Shown: positions 16,842 to 24,283 of the stretch, in pieces
Layout of the letters: every line of letters starts with the position of its first letter
Numbering within the stretch: position 1 is the first letter of the stretch
Assembly: GCF_001509405.1 (NCBI RefSeq)
Contig: NZ_CP011502.1
Span: 3,038,001 to 3,102,000, forward strand
Reading direction: 5' to 3'
Origin: Aeromicrobium erythreum
GTDB lineage: Bacteria; Actinomycetota; Actinomycetes; Propionibacteriales; Nocardioidaceae
Length of the DNA: 64,000 nt
The notes under the pieces: model-generated
What the model saw: the letters and a program-made list of their open reading frames with translations, nothing else
What the model was told of the DNA's origin: nothing
Databases searched by the model: none
Made by a program: the position numbers and the translations under genes

Positions 16842-19399
16842 GGGCGTGCCTCCTGCAGGGCGATCTCGAGGGCTGCGAGGAAGCGTCGGGCGACGTCGGG
16901 CGCGCGGACGGCGAGGCGCACCCAGCGGTCGTCGAGACCGGGGAACGTGTCGGCGCGGCGCACGGCCCAGCCGGCGGAGCGCAGCGCGCCGTGCACGCCC
17001 GTGCCGACCTCGGCCAGCACGAATGGCGCGGCGGACGGCAGGTGCCGCACGCCGAGGGCGTCGAGGCCGTCGGTGAGCACGGCGCGGTGCTGGGCGACCT
17101 GCGAGGCACGGCGGGCGGCCTCCGCGCGGGCGTCGTCGGAGGTGCAGGCGACGATCGCGGCGGTGGCGTGCGACGACACCGACCACGGGGGCTGCTGGGC
17201 GCGCAGGTCGGCGACCAGGTCGGCGTCGCCCAGGGCGTAGCCGGCGCGGACGCCCGGGATGCTCCAGAGCTTCGTCAGGCTGCGCAGCACGAGCACGCCC
17301 GGCAGGCGTGCGTCGGCGAGCGAGGCCGACTCCCCGGGCACGGCGTCCATGAACGCCTCGTCGACCACGACCACGCGTCCCGGACGGACGAGCGCACGCA
17401 GCGCCCACGCCGGGTGCAGCACCCCGGTCGGGTTGGTCGGGTTGCCGACGACCACGAGGTCGGCGGCGTCGGGGACCGCGTCGGGCTCGAGCGCGAAGTC
17501 GTGCCCCAGGAGCACGTGGCGCGGCTCGTACCCGGCCTGGCGCAGGGCCACGTCGGGCTCGGTGAACTGCGGGTGCACGACCACCGGGTGCTGCCAGGGT
17601 CGGGCCCGCGCGAGCAGCGTGAACGCCTCGGCGGCGCCGGCGGTGGCCAGCACCTCCTCGACGGGTCGGGTGTGCCGGTGCGCCACGGCCGCCTCGGCCT
17701 CCCGCGCGTCGGGGTAGCGGCCGACGTGCTCGAGCGCGCCGCGCAGCGCGTCGTCGAGCCACGGGGGTCGAGGGCCGTCGTGCACGTTCACGGCGAGGTC
17801 GACGAGGCCGTCCGTGGCCTCGACGTCGCCGTGGTGGCGCAGGGGGTCGGTCGCACGACTCTTCGCTGGTCGAGCAGCGGCGCCGTGAGGTACGAACGGG
17901 CGCCGCGTATCGAGACCACTCTCGACGGATCCGTGGACCTCCACGTGCACGGATCCGTTGCCGAGTGGTCTCGATACGTCCGTTCGAGCTCGCTGGCGCT
18001 CGCCGTCCGGACTACTCGACCAGCGAGTCACGGCTGCGGCGAAGCGGGCGGCCATGCGGGGGTGGCCGGCCCAGTGGGTGTGCAGGTAGGAGGCGTGCAG
18101 CGTCGGGCTCGCGAACCCGGCCGGACCGTGCGCGCTCGTCCAGGCGACGGAGAGCCCCGAGGCCGCGTCGTCCGGGCCGAGGTGGGCGGGGGTCACGTGG
18201 GTGCGGTGGAACTCGTGACCGGTCACCCGGCCCCCGGCCGGCGCGAGCAGGTGCTCCTCGGGCGCGACGGCGGTGCGGTAGCCGAGCGTCAGCCGCGGGG
18301 TCATGGCGGCGTCCGCCGGCAGCGCGCCGACCATCGGGGCGCCGTCGAGCGTGCGGCACAGGTACAGCAGACCGGCGCACTCCGCGACGGTCGGCACGCC
18401 CGCGGCGACGGCGTCGGCGATGGCGTGCCGCAGCGGCTCGTTGGCCGAGATGGTGGCGGCGTGCACCTCGGGGAAGCCGCCGCCGAGGTACAGGCCCGAC
18501 GTGCCCTCGGGCAGCGCCTCGTCGTGCAGCGGGTCGAAGACCCGCACGTCGCAGCCGAGCGCGTCGAGCAGCTCGGCCGTCTCGGCGTACCGGAACGTGA
18601 ACGAGCGGCCGCCGGCCACCGCGACGACCCGACGCTGCGACGGCACGACGGTCGTGTGCGGTGCGGTCTCGGCGACCGGGTCCCACGCCTCCCCGGTGAG
18701 CGGCGGCGCGGACTGCGCGATGCGCACGACCTCCTCCAGGTCGACGGCCTTGGCCACCCGCGCGGCGAGCCGGTCGAGCGCGGCCACGGCGTCGTCGCGC
18801 TCCTCGGCCGGCACGAGCCCGAGGTGGCGCGACGGTGCCACGACGCCGTCGTCGCGGTGCACGATGCCGAGCACCGGCACGCCCGTGCCCTCGAGCGCGC
18901 GGACGACCTCGTCGGCGTGGCGGGTGGAGCCGACCTTGTTGAGGATGACGCCGGCCACCCGCACCGACGTGTCGAACGTGACCATGCCGTGCACGAGCGC
19001 GGCGATGGAGCGCGACGCCGACGACACGTCGACCACGAGCACCACCGGGCTGTGCGTGGCGCGGGCGACGTGGGCGGTCGAGGCGTAGCCGTCGGTGCCG
19101 AGCATGCCGTCGTGCAGGCCCATCACGCCCTCGACGACCGCGAGGTCGGAACCGGCGGCACCGTGCAGCAGCAACGGCAGCAGCCGCTCCTCCCCCGCGA
19201 GGTGCGGATCGAGATTGCGGCCGGGCAGGCCCGTGGCCAGCTCGTGGTAGCCGGGGTCGATGTAGTCGGGGCCGACCTTGTGGCCCGAGACGCGGTGGCC
19301 CGACCGCGACAGCGCGGCCATGAGGCCGGTCGCGATGGTCGTCTTCCCGTGGCCCGACGCCGGCGCGGCGACCACCAGGCGGGGCAGGTGCGTGCTCAC
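16838..19399 (-). CDS. cobB-cobC: Fused cobyrinate a,c-diamide synthase (CobB) and L-threonine-phosphate decarboxylase-like (CobC) protein
   Basis: An 853-residue fusion. Residues 1-455 are CobB: P-loop APASGHGKTT (12-21), glutaminase nucleophile Cys341 (VAECAGLL) and His440 (SYLHTHW); it amidates side chains a and c of (hydrogenobyrinic/cobyrinic) acid. Residues about 530-853 are a PLP aminotransferase-fold CobC/CobD-like decarboxylase with GNPTNPTG (652-659), DEAF (680-683) and PLP Lys710 (RSLTKLW), which supplies aminopropanol phosphate. The linker is odd: residues 459-512 are encoded by a complete palindromic repeat element (17864-18025), 162 bp or 54 codons, read without a stop. It sits between cobO (7-bp gap) and cobA (4-nt overlap). 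Confidence 0.92.
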   Translation of the reverse strand: MSTHLPRLVVAAPASGHGKTTIATGLMAALSRSGHRVSGHKVGPDYIDPGYHELATGLPGRNLDPHLAGEERLLPLLLHGAAGSDLAVVEGVMGLHDGMLGTDGYASTAHVARATHSPVVLVVDVSSASRSIAALVHGMVTFDTSVRVAGVILNKVGSTRHADEVVRALEGTGVPVLGIVHRDDGVVAPSRHLGLVPAEERDDAVAALDRLAARVAKAVDLEEVVRIAQSAPPLTGEAWDPVAETAPHTTVVPSQRRVVAVAGGRSFTFRYAETAELLDALGCDVRVFDPLHDEALPEGTSGLYLGGGFPEVHAATISANEPLRHAIADAVAAGVPTVAECAGLLYLCRTLDGAPMVGALPADAAMTPRLTLGYRTAVAPEEHLLAPAGGRVTGHEFHRTHVTPAHLGPDDAASGLSVAWTSAHGPAGFASPTLHASYLHTHWAGHPRMAARFAAAVTRWSSSPDGERQRARTDVSRPLGNGSVHVEVHGSVESGLDTRRPFVPHGAAARPAKSRATDPLRHHGDVEATDGLVDLAVNVHDGPRPPWLDDALRGALEHVGRYPDAREAEAAVAHRHTRPVEEVLATAGAAEAFTLLARARPWQHPVVVHPQFTEPDVALRQAGYEPRHVLLGHDFALEPDAVPDAADLVVVGNPTNPTGVLHPAWALRALVRPGRVVVVDEAFMDAVPGESASLADARLPGVLVLRSLTKLWSIPGVRAGYALGDADLVADLRAQQPPWSVSSHATAAIVACTSDDARAEAARRASQVAQHRAVLTDGLDALGVRHLPSAAPFVLAEVGTGVHGALRSAGWAVRRADTFPGLDDRWVRLAVRAPDVARRFLAALEIALQEARP
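17864..18025. repeat. Palindromic repeat element inside the cobB-cobC coding sequence
   Basis: A full repeat unit of the 24-27 kb array family: arm A (CGCTGGTCGAGCAG), a hairpin with stem CGGCGCC/GGCGCCG, arm B (GTATCGAGACCAC-type), a core that is itself palindromic (ACGGATCCGT twice), then inverted B at 17965-17977, a second hairpin, and inverted arm A ending at 18025. It spans exactly 162 bp. Its core sequence differs from that of the array copies. It encodes the interdomain linker of the CobB-CobC fusion. Confidence 0.92.
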
Positions 19400-19406
19400 T
19401 GGATGC

Positions 19407-20021
19407 TCACCACTCGATGCCTCGCTGACCCTTCTGGCCGACGTCCATGGGGTGCTTGACCTTCGTCATCTCGGTGACGAGGTCGGCGACCTCCAGGAGC
19501 CGGGGGGCGGCGTCGCGGCCGGTGATCACCACGTGCTGGCGGCCGGGGCGCGACGCGAGCGTGTCGGCGACGTCGTCGACGTCGACCCAGCCCCACTTCA
19601 TCGGGTAGGTGAACTCGTCGAGCACGTAGAGGTCGTGCGTCTCGGTGGCGAGGCGACGCTTGATCTCGGCCCAGCCCTCGGCGGCGGCGACGGCGTGGTC
19701 GTCGTCGGTGCCCGACTTGCGCGACCACGACCAGCCCGAGCCCATCTTGTGCCACTCGACGGGCCCGCCGAGGCCCTCGGTCTCGTGCAGGCGGCCCAGG
19801 TGCTCGAGCACGCTCTGCTCGCCGACGCGCCACTTGGCGGACTTCACGAACTGGAACACGCCGACCTTCCAGCCCTGGTTCCAGGCGCGCATGGCGAGGC
19901 CGAACGCGGCGGTCGACTTCCCCTTGCCGGGCCCGGTGTGGACCATGACGAGCGGACGGTTGCGACGCTGGCGGGTGGTGAGGCCGTCGTCGGGGACGAC
20001 CAGCGGCTGGCCCTGGGGCAT
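19407..20021 (-). CDS. cobO: Cob(I)yrinic acid a,c-diamide adenosyltransferase
   Basis: A 204-residue CobO/CobA(BtuR)-type ATP:corrinoid adenosyltransferase, which adds the 5'-deoxyadenosyl upper ligand. The P-loop GPGKGKST is at 30-37, and the family stretches AWNQGWKVGVFQFVKSAKW and DLYVLDEFTYPMKWGW are present. The ATG shares one nucleotide with the stop of chlID (TGATG), and the cobB-cobC start follows 7 bp after its stop, so all belong to one operon under the riboswitch at 22098-22222. Confidence 0.95.
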   Translation of the reverse strand: MPQGQPLVVPDDGLTTRQRRNRPLVMVHTGPGKGKSTAAFGLAMRAWNQGWKVGVFQFVKSAKWRVGEQSVLEHLGRLHETEGLGGPVEWHKMGSGWSWSRKSGTDDDHAVAAAEGWAEIKRRLATETHDLYVLDEFTYPMKWGWVDVDDVADTLASRPGRQHVVITGRDAAPRLLEVADLVTEMTKVKHPMDVGQKGQRGIEW

Positions 20022-22066
20022 CAGGCCACCTCCCCGCTCACCTGGGCGGACCGGACGACGGACGTCAGCGAGTCGGCGCTGACCTCGCCGAGCGGCAGGT
20101 GCTGGGCGCCGAGCCGGTCGGCCAGCACGCCGGCGAGGCCGAGGCGGAACCCGCCGGTCTCGCAGTCGACGACGACGGAGGCCACCCGGGTGGCGCGCAC
20201 GTGGTCGGCGGCGCGGTGGGCGCGGGCGAGGGCGTCGGGCCCCGACGTGGCGCGGCCGTCGGTGACGACGACGAGGAGCGGTCGGCGCAGCGGGTCGCGG
20301 ATGCCCTCCAGGCGGAGAGCGTCGGCTGCGGTGGCGAGACCCTCGGCGAGCGGCGTGCGGCCGCCGGCGGGCAGCTCCTCGAGCCGACGTGCGGCGACGT
20401 CGACCGACGACGTCGGCGGGAGGTCGAGCGAGGCGGTGGCGCCCCGGAAGGTCACCAGGCCCACCTTGTCGCGACGCTGGTAGGCGTCGAGCAGCAGCGA
20501 CAGCACGGCGGTCTTGACCTGCTCCATGCGGCGGCGCGCGGCCATCGAGCCGGAGGCGTCGACGCACAGCAGCACGAGGTTGGACTCGCGTCCCTCGCGC
20601 ACGGCCACGCGCAGGTCGGCGGGGCGCAGCAGCACCCGGCCCCCGTCGGCCCGTCCGCGGGCGTGCTGGTGGGGGGCCGCGGCGCGCACGGTCTCGACGA
20701 GGTGCAGCGACCCCGACCGTCCGGCGGGCGTGCGCGCGCCGATGCGGCGACCGTCGTCGGTGATGGCGCGCGAGCGACGTCCGGACACCCCGGCGCCGAC
20801 GCCGTCGACCTGCAGCAGCCGCGCCCGCACGGGCTCACCGGCGCCCACCGTCGATTCCTGCGCCTGGCCGGATCCCTCAGGGGCGTCGCCCCCGGGCGGC
20901 GTGGGCGGGGTGGCGGGTGCCGAGGCGGCCGACCCGCTCTCGGGCGCGCCTCCGGGTCCACCTTCGGGACCCCCACCGTCAGGGCCGCCGTCGTCAGGAC
21001 CACCGTCGCCGGGCCCGTCCTCGGGCCCGCCCGCGGGCGGCTCGTCGGGTCCGAGGAGGTCGTCGAGCTGCGACTCGTCGAGGCCCGTCTCGTCGAACGG
21101 GTTGCGCCGACGCCGGTGCGGCAGCGCGAGACGGGCGGCGGCGCGGACGTCGTCGCGCGTGATCGTGGTGCGGCCGTGCCAGGCGGCGTGCGCGGCGGCG
21201 GTGCGGGCGGTGACGATGTCGGCGCGCAGGCCGTCGACCTCGAAGGCCGCGCACAGCTCGGCGATCGACACGAGCGTCGCGTCGTCGAGCTCGACCTCGG
21301 CCACCAGCTCCTGCGCCCGGCGGATCCGCGCCGTGAGCGCGGCGTCCTGCTCGGCGAAGCGTGCGGCGAACCCGGCGGGGTCGGCGTCGAACGCGAGCCG
21401 GCGGCGCACGACCTCGGCGCGGGCCTGCGGGTCGCGCGGCGCGGCGACCTCGACCGCCAGGCCGAAGCGGTCGAGCAGCTGCGGGCGCAGCTCGCCCTCC
21501 TCGGGGTTCATGGTGCCGATCAGCACGAACCGGGCGGCGTGCTCGACGGACACACCGTCGCGCTCGACCGTCGAGCGGCCCATCGCGGCGGCGTCGAGCA
21601 GGAGGTCGACGAGGTGGTCGTGCAGCAGGTTGACCTCGTCGACGTACAGCACGCCGCGGTGCGCGCGGGCGAGCAGACCGGGCTCGTAGCGGGTGATGCC
21701 GCTGCCGAGCGCCTGCTCGAGGTCGAGGGAGCCGAGCACGCGGTCCTCGGTGGCTCCGACGGGCAGCTCGACGAGCCGCACCGGCCGCGTCTCGGCCTCC
21801 GCGTCGGGACCGAACGGGCCGTCGGGCGAGAGCGGCGCGGGGTCGGCGGGGTCGCTGGAGAACCGGTCGCCCTTCACGACGTCGATGGGCGGCAGCACCG
21901 CGGCCAGCGCGCGCACGAGCGTCGACTTGGCCGTGCCCTTCTCCCCGCGCACGAGGACCCCGCCGATCGCGGGCGAGATCGTCGTGAGGACGAGGGCCAG
22001 CGCCATGTCGTCGAGCTGGTCGAGCTCGGCGCCGACGACGGCGGTGAAGGGGTAGTGCTGTGGCAT
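20021..22066 (-). CDS. ChlI-ChlD-type AAA+/VWA chelatase subunit (probable cobaltochelatase partner)
   Basis: A 681-residue fusion of a magnesium-chelatase ChlI-like AAA+ ATPase (Walker A GEKGTAKST, 41-49; YVDEVNLLHDHLVD) and a C-terminal von Willebrand A domain with the MIDAS motif DASGSMAA. A Pro/Gly/Asp-rich linker of about 60 residues joins them. With CobN (46343-49960) encoded nearby and no CobS/CobT chelatase subunits seen, it is probably the ATPase partner that drives cobalt insertion into hydrogenobyrinic acid a,c-diamide. It is the first gene of the minus-strand cob operon, directly behind a cobalamin riboswitch. Confidence 0.88.
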   Translation of the reverse strand: MPQHYPFTAVVGAELDQLDDMALALVLTTISPAIGGVLVRGEKGTAKSTLVRALAAVLPPIDVVKGDRFSSDPADPAPLSPDGPFGPDAEAETRPVRLVELPVGATEDRVLGSLDLEQALGSGITRYEPGLLARAHRGVLYVDEVNLLHDHLVDLLLDAAAMGRSTVERDGVSVEHAARFVLIGTMNPEEGELRPQLLDRFGLAVEVAAPRDPQARAEVVRRRLAFDADPAGFAARFAEQDAALTARIRRAQELVAEVELDDATLVSIAELCAAFEVDGLRADIVTARTAAAHAAWHGRTTITRDDVRAAARLALPHRRRRNPFDETGLDESQLDDLLGPDEPPAGGPEDGPGDGGPDDGGPDGGGPEGGPGGAPESGSAASAPATPPTPPGGDAPEGSGQAQESTVGAGEPVRARLLQVDGVGAGVSGRRSRAITDDGRRIGARTPAGRSGSLHLVETVRAAAPHQHARGRADGGRVLLRPADLRVAVREGRESNLVLLCVDASGSMAARRRMEQVKTAVLSLLLDAYQRRDKVGLVTFRGATASLDLPPTSSVDVAARRLEELPAGGRTPLAEGLATAADALRLEGIRDPLRRPLLVVVTDGRATSGPDALARAHRAADHVRATRVASVVVDCETGGFRLGLAGVLADRLGAQHLPLGEVSADSLTSVVRSAQVSGEVA

Positions 22067-22097
22067 GAGGGCTCCCGCTCGATCGCCATGGCTGGTG

Positions 22098-22222
22098 CGG
22101 CGCGAGGCCGGTCTTCGGACTTCCACCCCTAGGTGGTCACCGCAGCGGACCCTGTGCCGGACTTCCACCGGCTTCCCGATTCTCCCCAACCCTCTGGGGC
22201 ACCTCGCGCGTGTGCAGTTTGT
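22098..22222 (-). promoter_or_regulatory. Cobalamin riboswitch upstream of chlID-cobO-cobBC operon
   Basis: Read on the minus strand this shows the cobalamin aptamer core: GGGAAGCCGGTGGAAGTCCG and then GCTGCGGTGACC, closing with GGAAGTCCGAAGACCGG. A TAGCCT promoter box lies at 22235-22230, placing transcription start near 22222. It should shut off the downstream operon (chlID to cobD) when adenosylcobalamin is plentiful. The divergent cobL promoter lies 30 bp away. Confidence 0.93.
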
Positions 22223-22279
22223 CCGAGCCAGGCTACCGGGGCGCGCTGCGTCCGTGTGCAGGCACTAGCCTCGCCGGAC

Positions 22280-23509
22280 ATGAGCACCCCCCGTCGCGCG
22301 CCCGGCACCGTCGTCGTCGTGGGCGTCGGGGCCGACGGCTGGGCCGGCCTCGACGCCGCCCGACGCGCCGCGGTCGAGGCCGCCGACGTGCTCCTCGGCG
22401 GCGAGCGGCACCTCGCGCTCGTGCCCGCCGACGTCGGCGCGACCCGCGTGCCCTGGCCGTCGCCCTTGCGCGAGGGCCTGCCCACGCTCCTGGAGGAGCA
22501 CGCTGGACGCCGGGTCGTGGCGCTCGCGTCGGGCGACCCGCTCGTGTCGGGCATCGGCACCACGCTCGTCTCGCTGCTGGGCGCCGACGCCGTGGAGGTG
22601 CTGCCGGGCGTCTCGTCGGTGGCGCTCGCACGTGCCCGCATGCGCTGGTCGGCGGAGTCGTCGGAGGTGGTCACGCTGGTCGGGCGCGACGTGCACCGGC
22701 TCGTCACCCGCCTGCACCCCGGCGGGCGGCTGCTCGTGCTCTGCTCCGACGCCTCGACCCCGGCACAGGTGGCGGACCTGCTCGCCGCGCAGGGCTACGG
22801 CACCAGCACCCTCACCGCGCTCGGCGACCTCGGCTCCGACCACGAGAGCCGCGTCGACGGCGTCGCCGCCACGTGGTCGGCCGACGTCGGCCCGCTCACC
22901 GTGCTCGCCGTGCAGGTCGACGACGGCGCGCGCGTGCTGCCGCTCGTCCCCGGCCTGCCCGACGACGCCTTCGAGCACGACGGCCAGGTGACCAAGCGCG
23001 ACGTCCGCGCGAGCGCCCTCGCCCGGCTCGCACCCACGCCGGGAGCGCTGCTGTGGGACGTCGGGGCGGGCGCCGGGTCCGTCGCCGTCGAGTGGTCGCG
23101 CACCCACCCGTCGTGCCGGGCGGTCGCGGTCGAGCGCGACCCCGAGCGCGCCGAGCGCATCGGCAGGAACGCCAGGACGCTCGGCGTCCCCGACCTGCGC
23201 GTCGTCGCCGGCCGCGCCCCGGAGGCGCTCGCAGGCCTCGACGCCCCCGACGCGGTGTTCGTCGGCGGCGGCGCCACGGTCGACGGCGTCCTCGACGCCT
23301 GCTGGGCGGCCCTGCGGCCGGGCGGTCGGCTCGTCGTCCACGGCGTGACGCTGGAGACCGAGCAGCTGCTGGTCGCGTGGCGCGGCCGGGTCGGCGGCGA
23401 GCTGGTGCGCCTGCTCGTCGAGACCGCCGCCCCGCTGGGCTCGTTCACGTCGTGGACGCCCGCGCGGGCCGTCACGCAGCTGTCCGTCGTCAAGGGGGCG
23501 CAGGAATGA
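22280..23509 (+). CDS. cobL: Precorrin-6Y C5,C15-methyltransferase (decarboxylating)
   Basis: A 409-residue bifunctional methyltransferase. The N-terminal half (about 1-205, VGVGADGWAGLD, ASGDPLVSGIG) is the CbiE-like tetrapyrrole methylase; the C-terminal half (about 225-405) is the CbiT-like part with the SAM motif DVGAGAGSVAVEW. It methylates C5 and C15 and decarboxylates ring C. A TAGCCT box ends 8 nt before the ATG, suggesting a leaderless transcript without a riboswitch of its own. The stop overlaps cobM. Confidence 0.94.
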   Translation: MSTPRRAPGTVVVVGVGADGWAGLDAARRAAVEAADVLLGGERHLALVPADVGATRVPWPSPLREGLPTLLEEHAGRRVVALASGDPLVSGIGTTLVSLLGADAVEVLPGVSSVALARARMRWSAESSEVVTLVGRDVHRLVTRLHPGGRLLVLCSDASTPAQVADLLAAQGYGTSTLTALGDLGSDHESRVDGVAATWSADVGPLTVLAVQVDDGARVLPLVPGLPDDAFEHDGQVTKRDVRASALARLAPTPGALLWDVGAGAGSVAVEWSRTHPSCRAVAVERDPERAERIGRNARTLGVPDLRVVAGRAPEALAGLDAPDAVFVGGGATVDGVLDACWAALRPGGRLVVHGVTLETEQLLVAWRGRVGGELVRLLVETAAPLGSFTSWTPARAVTQLSVVKGAQE

Positions 23510-24273
23510 CCGTGCACGTGGTGGGCGCCGGACCGGGGGCCGCCGACCTGCTCACCGTCCGCGCGGCTCGCCTGCTGGAGCGTGCCGACGTCGTGGTCTA
23601 CGCCGGCACCTACGTCGAGGCCGTGCTGGAGCACTGCCGCCCCGACGCGCGGCTCGTCGACACGCAGAACCTCGACCTCGACCAGATCACTGAGGTCGTC
23701 GTCGACGCGCACCGCGCGGGCCTGGAGGTCGTGCGGCTGTCGTCGGGCGACCCGTCGCTGTACTCGGCGCTGCACGAGCTGACCCGTCGCCTCGACGCCG
23801 CGCAGGTGCCGTGGGACGTGACGCCCGGGGTGCCCGCGTACGCCGCGGCGGCCGCGCGGCTCGGCGTCGAGCTGACCGTGCCCGAGGTGGTGCAGTCGGT
23901 CGTGCTGACGCGCACCCAGGCCCGCTCGACGGCGATGCCGTCGAGCGAGGAGCTGGAGGCGTTCGCCGCCACCGGCGCGACGCTGGCCCTGCACCTGGCG
24001 ATCACCCGCACGCGTCCGCTGGCCGAGCGCCTCGCCGCGGTGCTCGGCGACGACACCCCCGTCGCCGTCGTCGCGAACGCGTCGCAGGAGGCCGAGGTCG
24101 TGCTGCGCGGCACCCTCGCCGACGTCGCCGACCAGGTCGAGGCGGCTGGCCTGCGCCAGGCCGCGGTGATCCTCGTCGGCCCGGCCGTCGCCCGCCCCGA
24201 CGGCGCGGAGTCCTACCTGTACTCCCCCACCCGCGACCGCACCTCCAAGCGCCGCCTCCCGCCGGCCGAGTAG
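23506..24273 (+). CDS. cobM: Precorrin-4 C11-methyltransferase
   Basis: A 255-residue tetrapyrrole methylase converting precorrin-4 to precorrin-5. Motifs include VGAGPGAADLLTVR at the N-terminus, VVYAGTYV, SSGDPSLYSAL and TPGVPAYAAAAARLG. It overlaps cobL by 4 nt and ends just 10 bp before the first unit of the long palindromic repeat array. Confidence 0.95.
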   Translation: MTVHVVGAGPGAADLLTVRAARLLERADVVVYAGTYVEAVLEHCRPDARLVDTQNLDLDQITEVVVDAHRAGLEVVRLSSGDPSLYSALHELTRRLDAAQVPWDVTPGVPAYAAAAARLGVELTVPEVVQSVVLTRTQARSTAMPSSEELEAFAATGATLALHLAITRTRPLAERLAAVLGDDTPVAVVANASQEAEVVLRGTLADVADQVEAAGLRQAAVILVGPAVARPDGAESYLYSPTRDRTSKRRLPPAE

Positions 24274-24283
24274 CCGCCCCTCC

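Noticed and set aside
22223-22279. Riboswitch in front of cobL on the plus strand
   Set aside because: The aptamer in this gap reads on the minus strand toward chlID; only 8 nt separate the plus-strand promoter box from the cobL ATG.
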